Below, in pieces: positions 1 through 9,960 of a stretch of DNA of 64,000 nt (its first letter is position 1; the number at the start of each line of letters is the position of its first letter). The DNA is from Megaustenia siamemsis. Taxonomy: Eukaryota > Mollusca > Gastropoda > Stylommatophora > Ariophantidae. The DNA lies in NCBI GenBank assembly GCA_032433765.1, contig JAVIAB010000051.1:83591973-83655972 (forward strand). The letters run 5' to 3'. The notes beneath the pieces were generated by a model. The model was given only the letters and a program-made list of their open reading frames with translations. It did not search any database and was not told the DNA's origin. Made by a program: the position numbers and the translations under genes.

Positions 1-115
1 AAGGATAACAATAATCATGTTATTTTTGGGCGTGTTATCAGTAGGAAAATATAATCATGTTATTTTGGGCGTGTTATCAGTAGGAAACAATAATCATGCT
101 ATTTTGGGCGTGTTA
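1..115. repeat. 39-bp minisatellite, left block
   Basis: About three tandem units of 39 bp share the core gggcgtgttatcagtagg followed by an AT-rich half with taatcat. The array is cut by the window edge. The same unit returns at 1684-1910, so both blocks belong to one family separated by about 1.57 kb. The apparent open frame at 17-352 runs from this array into a dispersed repeat and is not a gene. Confidence 0.9.
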
Positions 116-530
116 TTGGTTATTGGTTATGGAAAGCCTCGGTATCACAGCAAACAAATTAAAATCCATAATTGCTCAACCGCCCGTGCCAGTGGAATCA
201 TCCGAATTACTAACTCATCTCCCAAACAAAGAAAGGTAACTGTAGTCCCCATCGTAGCAGTCTCAGCACACGCCAAAGGCATAAGGCGAAACCGCGCAGA
301 AAGTGAACACAGCCAACTGTTCCCTGTTATACAATATCATCATTCATCGTAAACAAGCGGGATATCGAAGCAGGATCAAAACGGATGAGACACACAGCTC
401 ACGGTGTGCACAGAACACTTAACTCAGTAGCTCCTGCAACAAACCGGACTTGGAATATGAGGAAACTGCAAGAAGGAACACTTTTCAGACATAGCCTTCA
501 ATGGTTCCTGCCGCCTATCCACCATATACC
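116..530 (+). mobile_element. Dispersed repeat family B, copy 1
   Basis: The left end is a short run of ggttat-like hexamers followed by a block containing ctcaaccgcccgtgcc. Similar blocks occur at 16740-17245 (plus), 14566-14775 (minus) and 49985-50200 (minus). Copies 1 and 2 stay alignable to the stretch near 510 reading ttcctgccgcctatcc. No transposase or reverse transcriptase is visible. The hexamer end suggests a retroposed tail, but the class is unknown. Confidence 0.7.
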
Positions 531-538
531 ATGGGAGT

Positions 539-1405
539 TCACGTCCTCCCGAAAATGATGATCGTCATAGCACTTGATGATGTTAGGCCGTCATTGATGA
601 CTCCAATTCCAAACATATAGACACACAGTGGTGGTAAGTTATCATTTCCAATCCAACAGAAGCCACATGACCTGTAGTTAGTAAAACCACAGAGAGAATA
701 TGATTTTGTGACCTTCACTGATTCACTCTTAGATGTGAATGTGTAGTTTACACAAGAGGAGAAGTTTTCAACTACAGTGATCCCATTTAAGGCAATTCTG
801 GGATAGCAAGGCAAGTCTCCTTTATAGCAGCAGAACTTGATGTTCTCCGCTCCCTTCTTGTAGCTGCCGCCATACGATTCTGATGTCTCATTAACTTGGA
901 CATCATTCAAGAACAATGTCAGATTAACATTCCATAGATATGGCTCTGCTGATGAAATGCTTGGTGCAACAGTTGTATCAATCATACTGGAGGCTCCTGG
1001 TCTGTGGTCATTAATATCACAGACGGCACATGATGTTGTTATATTCAGTATTTCTTTCTGGGGTGTAAATATGTGGCACACACATGGAGAGTGGTTTGTG
1101 GTCACAGTAATCCCATTAAAGGCAATTCTAGGGTAGCATGGCATAGCTGTTTCAGAACAGCATAATCCTATGATGTTTTCTGTGTTCGCTATAAAGCTGC
1201 TGCTGCTACACAATCCTGACCAATTATAGGTGTGGACATTATTCACTTGCAATGACAAAACTGCTTTGCTTACATCATAAACCTCTGGAAGCGAATCATT
1301 TATGGGACTAATAGTACAATTTGTTCTTCCATAGGGGATATCTTCATTGAGTCCCAAAAAAAGGTCTTTGGTTAAAAAGCACATATGCTTTTGAGTTAAA
1401 CACAC
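539..1405 (-). CDS. Unrecognised cysteine-rich protein or exon with duplicated module
   Basis: A 288-codon minus-strand frame that I do not recognise. The frame opens just after a stop near 1420; the listed start at 1405 is GTG and the first ATG is at 1384, so the true 5' boundary could be a splice acceptor. It contains two related modules of roughly 110 residues. Each has a CC pair, then CYPRIA(F/L)NGITV, then further cysteines and N-glycosylation-like NxS/T sites. The DNA of the two modules is clearly related at an offset of about 330 bp (near 781-816 and 1111-1146), so the duplication is internal. I see no signal peptide or clear membrane segment. Conserved cysteines and NxT sites suggest an extracellular domain, which is inference. 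It sits between two blocks of one minisatellite and beside repeat B, so it may be a relocated or dead exon. It is the only candidate host-type coding sequence in the window. Confidence 0.45.
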   Translation of the reverse strand: MCLTQKHMCFLTKDLFLGLNEDIPYGRTNCTISPINDSLPEVYDVSKAVLSLQVNNVHTYNWSGLCSSSSFIANTENIIGLCCSETAMPCYPRIAFNGITVTTNHSPCVCHIFTPQKEILNITTSCAVCDINDHRPGASSMIDTTVAPSISSAEPYLWNVNLTLFLNDVQVNETSESYGGSYKKGAENIKFCCYKGDLPCYPRIALNGITVVENFSSCVNYTFTSKSESVKVTKSYSLCGFTNYRSCGFCWIGNDNLPPLCVYMFGIGVINDGLTSSSAMTIIIFGRT

Positions 1406-1683
1406 AATGAGCCCACTTCATAGATTCAAAATGATCCTTGCCAATGCCATCCGTTTGCACAAGTTAGGTCCTTAGCTACCAGGTCACAAACGTCTGAAAC
1501 GAAGCCATCGAATTAACGACTTTATCTACAGCGAAGGTAAACGAACTGTGAACAAACATTTATGTTCAAACCCTTGAAAACATTTTCAAAAATCTGCCAA
1601 CTCGCTGCAATAACATATATCGTGTTGTTCAATGTAAACATTGCTTAGTCCATAGCTCGAATATAAATAAGCTACCATTTTCT
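1406..1683. other. Unassigned sequence
   Basis: No recognisable gene or repeat. It would hold the upstream intron or promoter of the minus-strand frame at 539-1405 if that frame is real; no TATA or initiator can be assigned with confidence. Confidence 0.5.
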
Positions 1684-1910
1684 TTTGGGCGTGTTATCAG
1701 TAGGAAACAATAATCATGTTATTTTGGGCGTGTTATTAGTAGGAAACAATAATCATGCTATTTTGGGCGTGTTATCAGTAGGAAACAAAAATCTTGTTAT
1801 TTTGGCCGTGTTATCAGAAGAAAACAAAAATCATGTTATTTTGGGCGTGTTATCAGTAGGAAACAAAAATCTTGTTATTTTGGCCGTGTTATCAGAAGGG
1901 AACAACTGAA
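1684..1910. repeat. 39-bp minisatellite, right block
   Basis: Nearly six units of the same 39-bp repeat as at 1-115. Some units vary (ggccgtgttatcagaag, caaaaatcttg). The 74-residue frame across it is a by-product of 39 being divisible by three. Confidence 0.92.
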
Positions 1911-1916
1911 ATTAAG

Positions 1917-2345
1917 TTATTGAGTTATTAGCGGGTAATCATCATTGCACTCCGAGCATGTCCATAGGTGCTCAGACCCCCTCCTCAGCAATTCTCGCTG
2001 TGTCCAGCGACTGTCGACTCCAGTTCTGTGTTGGTAAGTCTTCTTACACACCCACTAAGCTTCTCGTTTCTGGATGTGCCCCTCTCAACTACCATCTCTA
2101 TCATTCGACGGAGTGACGTGGACTCATGGTTGTCGAATTCCTGTATCCTTCCCACTTCCTGGAGGGCTTTGATAATGTTCGCCCGATCCATGGCTGACTG
2201 TCCTCAACAATAGCGCAGCTAGTCAACATGTCCGTTCTTTCATTTCCCCGGTACTCCCGATTGTCTTGGGACGTAGACAACGGTGACCTTACGTATTTTT
2301 TACTTCTGCAGTGACTCTACCCATTGCAAACGTAAAGAACCCTGA
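1917..2345 (-). pseudogene. RNase H LINE, 3'-end copy 1 (dead)
   Basis: Minus-strand remnant of the C-terminal end of a non-LTR polyprotein. The readable piece (2191-1985) contains MDRANIIKALQEVGR and matches the remnants at 2435-3290 and 29327-29760. The upstream part that should carry the RNase H GHAGVRGN motif is broken by stops here. The 3' end is marked by ttattgagttatt-like octamers at about 1917-1935, present in all three copies. This is the most decayed of the three. Confidence 0.8.
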
Positions 2346-2434
2346 AATATATTGCATCAACTGAAAAAAATCGAGGTGGAAGAGATGGAGAGAAACAGAG
2401 AGAAATAATGCCAAACATATTAATCGTTACTGAG

Positions 2435-3290
2435 TTATTGAGTTATTTGCGGGTCATCATCATTGCACTTCGAACATGTCCATAGGTACTCAGATCCCCT
2501 CTTCAGCAATTCCCGCAGTATCCAGCGACTGACGACTCCAGTTCTATGTTGGTTGATAAGTCTTCTTATACGGCCACTAAGTTTCTCATTTGTGGCTGTG
2601 CCCATCTCAACTCCCATTTCCATCATCCGAAGAAGTGACGTGGATCTGTGTTTGTCGAAGTCCTGTGCTCTTCCCACATCTCGAAGGGCATTGATGATGT
2701 CCGCCCGATCCATTGTTTGCCCGTCCTCAACGACAGCGCAGCTAGCCAACCTATCCGCTCTTTCATTTCCCCGTACTCCCGCATGTCTAGGGACAAAGAA
2801 AGACTAAGGTGGCCTTACGTATTTTAGATTTCTGCAACGACTCTACCCATTGCATGCGTCCAGAGCCCGCCTCCACTTTTTTTATCATGCTCATCGAACC
2901 ACTCAGTATACATGCGTGGATGTAGTCTTGTGACACTACCCAATTGAATGCCTTGGTCACTGCCATCACCTCCATTGTCATGCTACTCGTGGTCATGACG
3001 TATGCACCACTGTCTTCGTAGACTATTCTGCCTGCCGAGCGTGCTGTAAATGCCCATGCACTTTTTTGGTGTCGTCTTACAGATCCGTCTGTACAGACGA
3101 CTGCATCTTTCTCATCGGTGTTATCGCAGATGAGACCGTTGACCTCAGCATTAACCACGACCGGGTTCTGTTCCCTACTTTTCCTGTCGAGTGTGACAAA
3201 TCACGAGAAAGTCCCCTTGAACGACGTAGACACCGGTATCCACTCCTCACCAACACTGGTATTGGAAAGTCACAGACCTGATTGATGCCA
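2435..3290 (-). pseudogene. RNase H domain and C-terminus of a LINE polyprotein, copy 2
   Basis: Read on the minus strand, the frame begins near 3270 in the connection region, then gives VVCTDGSVRRHQ (first RNase H Asp) and MEVMAVTKAF (Glu). At the place of the usual TDS motif it reads ILSGSMSM, so the third catalytic residue appears lost. A frameshift near 2810 separates this from the C-terminal part, which has GVRGNERAD, MDRADIINALRDVGRAQD and a terminal CSKCNDDDP. The frame ends beside octamer-like ttattgagttatt repeats. RNase H in a LINE degrades the RNA of the RNA-DNA hybrid; this copy cannot be intact. It lies tandem to copy 1 in the same orientation, only about 90 bp away. Confidence 0.85.
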
Positions 3291-3521
3291 TCTTCATATT
3301 AATTGTGCTGTTTAGTAGTGAGTCAACAACAAAATTAATGAAACAGCTATAGAGATAGAATTTGGGTCGAGGCAGATTACATACGCCAGCAGACACGGTC
3401 CTTGCTGATGATAATGGTACAAATGTAATTAGTTAGTTCATTAATTAGCGTTAGGAAATCATTGAATTTAGCAGTTATAAAGATATTCAAGATGGCATGG
3501 AGTATTCACGATGATAGTTTC
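3291..3521. other. Unassigned sequence
   Basis: AT-rich sequence with no recognisable gene, between the RNase H remnant and the target-site duplication of the intact LINE. Confidence 0.5.
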
Positions 3522-3711
3522 ATTATTTGATCATAATGTCTTATATTCTTATTTTGCATGGGTCATGAATTATCACTGCAGTGCAATAATATTTTGTTAT
3601 AATAATATGTTGTCTTGTTATAGTATCTTATCGTATTATTGTAATATAAGCTTCTGTGAATGACGCTGCGTTGATTTCATCTTGATCTGTGGTGCTAGAC
3701 AACAACCAAGG
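3522..3711. repeat. 190-bp direct duplication, left copy (LINE target site)
   Basis: This sequence recurs without a visible mismatch at 7760-7949. The two copies exactly bracket the LINE at 3712-7759, as a target-site duplication would. Identity ends at both sides: C versus G before it, and C versus T after it. Confidence 0.93.
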
Positions 3712-6700
3712 CCAGCTCCTTGTCGTGGGGATGGGGCTTAACAGTCACCAGGGACTGAAAACCAAGACTGGCCAGGCCTTCCTACACCCGTGCAAGACCA
3801 CAGTCTGCTCTAGCAATTTTAAGTGCTGAAGTCGGAGGCAACCAGCCAAAAGGCGCACTACAAAAATCAGGATGCCACGCACTCACGCCAATGGGAAGCA
3901 TGCCTATAACTGCAAATCGATATGGCACTCGCCCTGTGATGGACACTCAGGCAGGTGCAGCGCCGGGCCCTCAGCCTCGAAAGGGCCCAACCTATATTAC
4001 TGGATGTCCTTCTCAATCGCTCTGTGGAGTCAGGGGGCGAGAGAATAGAGTTACTGGCCAACCCAAAATAAGACCACTCAAAATAATGCACTGGAATGCT
4101 GAAGGCATCAACAGCAAAAGAGATGGGTACAGTAAAAAGATAGAATTAGAAAATATCCTGCATGAAGAACAAGTAAGCATATGCTGTTTGCAGGAAACCC
4201 ATCTAAACAACGACATAGCCTTGAAGATTAGGGGATACCAGTGCTACCGATCTGACAGGAAAAACAGACAAAAGGGCGGAATACTGACTCTTGTAAGGAA
4301 CAACATTAATGCATGTCAGATTGAAGTGTATATGGATGGGGCGGAATATCAAATACTGCACCTCAGGACAGGAAATACAGACTTCCATCTACTAAACTAC
4401 TACTGTCCGAGTGACCGCCCACTAGCACTAGACACAATTACATTAAAAGAAAGAATAATTGTATGTGGAGACTTTAACAGCCATTCACAGAGCTGGGGCT
4501 ATGAAGATATGGACAAGAGAGGTGAAGAACTTGAAAATTGGCAGGATGACAATGGGCTTATACTATTAAACCAGGCAACAGATCCACCAACATTCTATTC
4601 CAGATCATGGCATACCACATCTACACCAGACCTTGCTTTCCATTCACCAGACCTGGATTGGAATATCACACGTATTGTTGGGAAACAACTTGGAGGCAGC
4701 GACCACCGACCTGTCTTTTTAGTGGTGCAAAATGAGGCCGTCAGGGAGAGCAGCACTCTCTCCAGATGGAATTACAAAAAGGCAGACTGGAAAATGTATC
4801 AACATTACACCAGTGTACTGACTAAAGATCTAAATACAGACAGAGACATCAACAAAATAGTTGATGAATTCAGTAGACTAATAATACAAGCTGCCAGTGA
4901 AACAATACCCAGAGGGGCACGGAAACACTACAAACCATACTGGAATAGTGAACTAGAGCAACTGCACAATGACATGGAAACATCTCGAAAACAAGCAGAA
5001 AATAACCCCTGCCAGGAACACCACAATAACTATCAGCATGCTAAAGCCAAATTTCAATGGGCTAAACTACAAGCCAGACGGAGAAGTTGGAAAGAGAAAA
5101 CAGAGTACATGAATCTAGAACGAGACACAAGAAAAGTGTGGAAGCTTGTAAAACAGCTGAATGATGAGGGTACAGAAGGGAACACAAAAATTACCCTGAA
5201 GAAGGATGGAAACATTCTAACAGGTAAACATGCAGCAAATCACTTTGCAGACTCCTTTGCAAATGACAACAATATTGAAATTAGCCTAGAGAAACGTCAA
5301 GAGACCCGTCTAAAACAACAAAATGCAAGACAAGAAGAGACTGCACATGAAGTCATGGAAATACCCATTACACAAAGAGAGCTAGAGCTGGCAATATCCA
5401 AATTAAAAATGAAAAAGTCACCAGGTAGTGATGGAGTGTCTAATGAAATGATTAAGAACTTGGGAACTGCAGCTAAAGCAAAACTACTGCAGATCTACAA
5501 CATTTGCTGGATCACAGGTAAAGTGCCACAGGCATGGAGAGAAGCAATTATGATACCATTACTAAAGCCAGGAAAAGATGGTTCAATGACATCCAGCTAT
5601 AGACCAATCAGCCTTACAAGCTGTTTGTGTAAAACAATGGAACGTATAATCAATCTCAGACTGCAGTGGTACCTGGAAAGTGAAAATCTCCTTGTCCCAC
5701 AACAAGCAGGCTTTAGACAGTGTTACTCTACCGAAGATCAGGCAACCTATCTTTCCCAGGAAATTGAGGATGCGTTTCAAGAAAAGAAACTGGTACTAGC
5801 AGCATGGATAGACCTAAAGAAAGCATTTGATAAGGTATGGAAGGAAGGGCTTTTGAAGAAACTGAGAAATTATGGAGTAAATGGCAGGATGTACAAATGG
5901 GTCAAAGCATACCTGCATAACAGGAGAGCCAGAGTGCAACTGGATGGTCTTAAGAGTAAGAAGGTCTTACTGCGCCAGGGCGTTCCACAGGGAGGGGTAC
6001 TATCTCCAACACTTTTTCTGATCTACATCAATGACCTAGTTACTGAACTACCACATGGTATCAAAGTGGCAATGTATGCAGATGACTTGGTAATGTGGTG
6101 CACAGAGGAGTATGCAACAGTGGCCTCCAAATTGTTACAAAGAGCTATGAATGCACTGAATTCATGGACAAATAGATGGTGTATCAGCATCAATACAGAC
6201 AAATGCAGTACTACACTTTTCACTCTTTCCCCAAAACAAAAAGCAGGAGCCATCTATATAAACAATGAGCCTGTGAAAGAAGACATACAGGCTACGTATC
6301 TCGGAGTTACATTTGATAACAAACTATCTTGGAAACAGCAGATAAATAAGGCAACCCAAAAAGCAAGGAGAAAATTGGCTATTCTAAGAAAGCTGTGTGG
6401 AACTACGTGGGGTGCGAGTGGGAAAATACTCAGTAAAGTTTACCAACAGAGTATACGCCCACATTTAGAATATGGATCATCTGCATGGTGTTCAGCATCA
6501 AACACCACACTTCAAGAACTGGATAAAGTACAAAACCAGGCACTTAGGGTCATCACAGGAGCAATGAAATCAACACCAATATTAGAGATGGAGAAATTGT
6601 GGAGGATACCAGCACTGAGAGAACGGAGGGACACAAAGGTGCTGATACAGGCAGAAAAATTTGCTTGCATGCCGAGACATCCAATGAAGGACCGATTCCA

Positions 6701-7759
6701 AAATCTTGCATTGGGACGACTTAAGAGAAGCAGTTTTATCCACCAAGCCAAGCGTATTAGTAGACAAACACCAGACATGCCAAGAGCTGTTAACCCCCTA
6801 CTGCCCATACCAGAACAGACTCCCTGGACAGAGGAATCTGGATTATCAGTTCAAATACGGACAGAAGTGAAAGGAATAGTTGATAAAGAGGAACAGAATA
6901 GTCTACAGCGAAAAACAATAACTCTCAGTTTCCTGGATGAAGAATACCCACAAGACCTATGGATTCGTGTGTATACAGATGGATCAGCACAGAATGCAGT
7001 AAAAAATGGGGGAGCAGGTGCATATATAGAATACCCAAATAACACTAGGGATATGAATAAAATAGCAACAGGGAAATATTGTCACAATTATGATGCAGAA
7101 ATACAAGCAATAAAGTTAGCAATAGAAAAACTGCTGAACATTAATCTTAGCCCGCAGCCTGTAGTGTTTTTGACAGATGCAAGATCAGTACTCCAGGCAC
7201 TACAATCCAGAAAATTACCACATCTGCAGACCTTATTGACTGAACTCTGCAAGCACCACAGGGTTGCCCTGCAGTGGATCCCATCTCACTGTGGAATACC
7301 AGGAAATGAGAAAGCAGATCAGTTGGCAAAGGAAGGTTCAACAGGCACACAACTAGATACACCTGTTACATACCATCATAAGAAACAGATAATCAAATCA
7401 ATCAGAGGACCACAAGCCCCAAATCAGGATGCCTTTTATAATATGAATAGATATGAACAAGTTATCATTATACGTCTCAGAACAGGACACAATCGACTCC
7501 ATAGTCACATGTATACAAAATTCAAGATCGGCACCTCAACTACTTGTACATGTGGACAGGCGCCCCAGACTGCTGAACACATACTTCAAGACTGCACTGA
7601 ATATAGTAGACTGAGGAAAATCCATTGGCCCATAGATACAACACTACAGACAAAACTATATGGGCCACTGCAAGAATTACAAAAGACAGTAACATTTATA
7701 CAGGAAACGACATTGCAGATATAGACAATGCTTCAGGCGAACGAAAGATAGATAGATAG
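3712..7759 (+). mobile_element. Non-LTR retrotransposon, Jockey/I-like, intact ORF2
   Basis: About 4 kb between two identical 190-bp direct copies. It carries one long frame with endonuclease, reverse transcriptase and RNase H, then a very short 3' UTR ending in a (GATA)n tail at about 7746-7758 instead of poly(A). No ORF1 (gag) is present. The coding frame stays open back to a stop at 3756-3758, so the 5' end is probably truncated near an ORF1-ORF2 boundary. A truncated relative lies at 44937-45475. The lack of stops and the identical flanks indicate a young insertion. Confidence 0.93.
3891..7724 (+). CDS. LINE ORF2: endonuclease, reverse transcriptase, RNase H
   Basis: A 1277-residue polyprotein for target-primed reverse transcription. 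An apurinic-type endonuclease domain spans about residues 62-280: MHWNAEG (N69), QETH (E102), GDFNSH (D194, N196), GGSDHRP (D271, H272). Reverse transcriptase spans about 490-780: SPGSDG, SSYRPISLTS, IDLKKAFDKVW (D641), RQGVPQGGVLSP, and the active site YADD at 729-732. The thumb and connection follow. RNase H spans about 1024-1150 with a full catalytic set: YTDGS (D1030), DAEIQA (E1070), LTDARS (D1096), PSHCGIPGNEKAD (H1133, D1143). A C-terminal CTC...H...C motif (about 1219-1235) may bind nucleic acid or zinc. The first ATG is used as the start, but the frame is open from 3759 and the upstream codons look coding-like (a stretch AEVGGNQPKGAL). RNase H after the RT places it in the Jockey/I/R1-type groups; I cannot fix the clade. 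Confidence 0.95.
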   Translation: MGSMPITANRYGTRPVMDTQAGAAPGPQPRKGPTYITGCPSQSLCGVRGRENRVTGQPKIRPLKIMHWNAEGINSKRDGYSKKIELENILHEEQVSICCLQETHLNNDIALKIRGYQCYRSDRKNRQKGGILTLVRNNINACQIEVYMDGAEYQILHLRTGNTDFHLLNYYCPSDRPLALDTITLKERIIVCGDFNSHSQSWGYEDMDKRGEELENWQDDNGLILLNQATDPPTFYSRSWHTTSTPDLAFHSPDLDWNITRIVGKQLGGSDHRPVFLVVQNEAVRESSTLSRWNYKKADWKMYQHYTSVLTKDLNTDRDINKIVDEFSRLIIQAASETIPRGARKHYKPYWNSELEQLHNDMETSRKQAENNPCQEHHNNYQHAKAKFQWAKLQARRRSWKEKTEYMNLERDTRKVWKLVKQLNDEGTEGNTKITLKKDGNILTGKHAANHFADSFANDNNIEISLEKRQETRLKQQNARQEETAHEVMEIPITQRELELAISKLKMKKSPGSDGVSNEMIKNLGTAAKAKLLQIYNICWITGKVPQAWREAIMIPLLKPGKDGSMTSSYRPISLTSCLCKTMERIINLRLQWYLESENLLVPQQAGFRQCYSTEDQATYLSQEIEDAFQEKKLVLAAWIDLKKAFDKVWKEGLLKKLRNYGVNGRMYKWVKAYLHNRRARVQLDGLKSKKVLLRQGVPQGGVLSPTLFLIYINDLVTELPHGIKVAMYADDLVMWCTEEYATVASKLLQRAMNALNSWTNRWCISINTDKCSTTLFTLSPKQKAGAIYINNEPVKEDIQATYLGVTFDNKLSWKQQINKATQKARRKLAILRKLCGTTWGASGKILSKVYQQSIRPHLEYGSSAWCSASNTTLQELDKVQNQALRVITGAMKSTPILEMEKLWRIPALRERRDTKVLIQAEKFACMPRHPMKDRFQNLALGRLKRSSFIHQAKRISRQTPDMPRAVNPLLPIPEQTPWTEESGLSVQIRTEVKGIVDKEEQNSLQRKTITLSFLDEEYPQDLWIRVYTDGSAQNAVKNGGAGAYIEYPNNTRDMNKIATGKYCHNYDAEIQAIKLAIEKLLNINLSPQPVVFLTDARSVLQALQSRKLPHLQTLLTELCKHHRVALQWIPSHCGIPGNEKADQLAKEGSTGTQLDTPVTYHHKKQIIKSIRGPQAPNQDAFYNMNRYEQVIIIRLRTGHNRLHSHMYTKFKIGTSTTCTCGQAPQTAEHILQDCTEYSRLRKIHWPIDTTLQTKLYGPLQELQKTVTFIQETTLQI

Positions 7760-7949
7760 ATTATTTGATCATAATGTCTTATATTCTTATTTTGCATGGG
7801 TCATGAATTATCACTGCAGTGCAATAATATTTTGTTATAATAATATGTTGTCTTGTTATAGTATCTTATCGTATTATTGTAATATAAGCTTCTGTGAATG
7901 ACGCTGCGTTGATTTCATCTTGATCTGTGGTGCTAGACAACAACCAAGG
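7760..7949. repeat. 190-bp direct duplication, right copy (LINE target site)
   Basis: Identical by eye to 3522-3711 over the whole length. It follows the GATA-rich LINE tail directly; the first A could belong to the tail or to the duplication. Confidence 0.93.
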
Positions 7950-9797
7950 TGAGGTTCACTGCATGAGTGAGAGCCAGAAATGTTGCTGAAGGACATAAGT
8001 ATATCCTTTAGCTACCTCAGGTGAACGTCGAAAATGGCTATATTGGGTCGAAAGGTTCAGATTCCGTGGTTTGTCGTAAGCTAGCGACACAAGGCATCAC
8101 CGCATTTTAACGTCAAATGAAGGGCAGACGTTGAAGACCAGAAAAGGTGAGTCCCATAGCAAATGTCGTTGGTTAAGGAAATATTAGTGACTTCACTGCA
8201 CTAAGTCTCATCTTCATGAGGTCGGGTAGCCCTGCCTCGCTGCCATTTGTTTAACGAGAATATCTCTGGTACCCATTTAAAAGACTTATTGGAGCTCGAC
8301 AGCTTTTTAGGTCGGAAATAATGTATGCCTCATTTGGCGTTTTAATCTTCAGGTCGGCAGGCGAGTGCACTAATCACAGATGCCATCGGGCTGTCGGAGT
8401 CCCCTTGTGAATCTTCAATGAAGAGTAAGTCTACCACAGTATAAGAATGGAGACTGAGGTGGTGCCCACAGCTCTGAGATGGGTTAGCTGACACTCTAGT
8501 AAGAAAGGCTATAATTGAGCCATTATCTCAGTCGATGCAGACAAAGATTCTAAGTGGACAACTGCGATATCAGGAGTGTAAATAGAGACCTCAAAACGTC
8601 AAGATCTAATGTAGATTTATAGTCCTGATCTTGCTAATATGTGTGGCAATGATAGAGCGGACGCGCAGTCCCCAAATGGACCATTTGTCGGGAATTATTG
8701 ACTCATTCATTCATATGTGGTCTATGACGAGAGACGTTGGATATCAAGCATCAATCAAAACAGTTGATGATAAATTATAGAACATAGGCCACGGAAAAGA
8801 TCTCTATATCCATCCTATTCTTGGAAAATGGTCTCAACCCCTCTCCAGTCTACGCCAAGGTTCCTGGAGGGTTTCCTGGACTTATATTATGGGCACACGG
8901 GGGTGGGGGGGTGTCATTATTAAAGAGCTATGTTTTTCCAAAACACCCGATCTTATGCTCTGTGTAATAGTTCCACTGTTGATCTTTACCCGTGCCGCGC
9001 CATTAGACCATCCGGCATCATTCCCTGTGCCACCTCTATCTCTCAGGACATAAATTTCTGTTGTTGCTAAATATCTCATCTGGTTTCTTGTCCACATATG
9101 TAATGGACATTCACAGCCCTTATGGAAATTCGGTGTAATTATGGACAGGAACGATACCATATAGGGGATAGCCTAACGCGATCGTTGTTGATAAATCTAT
9201 TGCCCTTACAAATGTGGACATTTTTGAATTAACAAGCAGCAAATTAAACATACAATAAAGTTACAATTGGGGGGGGGGGGGGGAGGTAACTCTCATTTTT
9301 AATCTGAAACAAAGGGTGTGCACTTCATTTTCCTTCATCTGATACTGTTTGTTTTCCTATTAATGGACATACAGTGCGTCATTCGGAATTTGTGCGCGTG
9401 AGTCAAGATTTTTCCTGGAATTCTCAGTATTACGAGGAGAAGATCTGATACGAATGTGCAATGATGATGATTCTAACACAACGTTACATGACATATCATT
9501 AACAAAATTTGATATCATTTTCTGTCTACTTCCTATACGTGTTGGGGACTTTTCAAATTCATATCCCTTGAGTTACATGGGAATAAACATGGAAATGCGA
9601 TCGCGTGAAAGTGGTTGACGAGCTCCAAGTCGAAACGTTAGTTCATTGTTTGGTCTTGCCTTGTTTTCAAAGCTGAAACAATCAAGTTTTCATCTTGTAT
9701 TGTACCTGTCTGTGGAGATACAAGCCAGAAGCCGGAAGGAATTTTGGGTAAACATGAAGTCAGAAAGTGAAAAGAAGAAACAAAAAATGGGATTCCA
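7950..9797. other. Low-information region
   Basis: No convincing gene. Near 8270-8400 there is a decayed SINE-like piece on the minus strand, containing ggtacccatttaaaag as in the SINE-A body. A G run of about 14 lies near 9269-9283. A short frame at 8882-9160 (minus) has no recognisable motif and I do not call it. A motif tgacgag...cgaaacgtta lies at 9615-9640 (see findings). Confidence 0.5.
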
Positions 9798-9890
9798 AAG
9801 TGCTACTCAATAAGTGTTACTCAATAAGTGTTACTCAATAAGTGTTACTCAATAAGTGTTACTCAATAAGTGTTACTCAATAAGTGTTAT
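9798..9890. repeat. 14-bp tandem repeat
   Basis: Six to seven copies of tgttactcaataag in direct tandem. The last unit runs directly into a tRNA-like block. Confidence 0.92.
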
Positions 9891-9960
9891 TCGGGAAAGC
9901 GGAATGATCGCTTGTCCACGCCTAGGGAACTCGGGTTCAAATCCCGGTATGGTCAAAAGG
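9891..9960 (+). mobile_element. tRNA-like SINE head
   Basis: Contains a good RNA polymerase III B box, GGTTCAAATCC at 9934-9944, inside a T-arm-like inverted pair (cggg...cccg). The upstream half does not fold into a convincing tRNA, so this is more likely a SINE head than a tRNA gene. Confidence 0.55.

Noticed and set aside
8882..9160. 92-codon minus frame
   Set aside because: No domain, no codon pattern and no relation to neighbouring elements.
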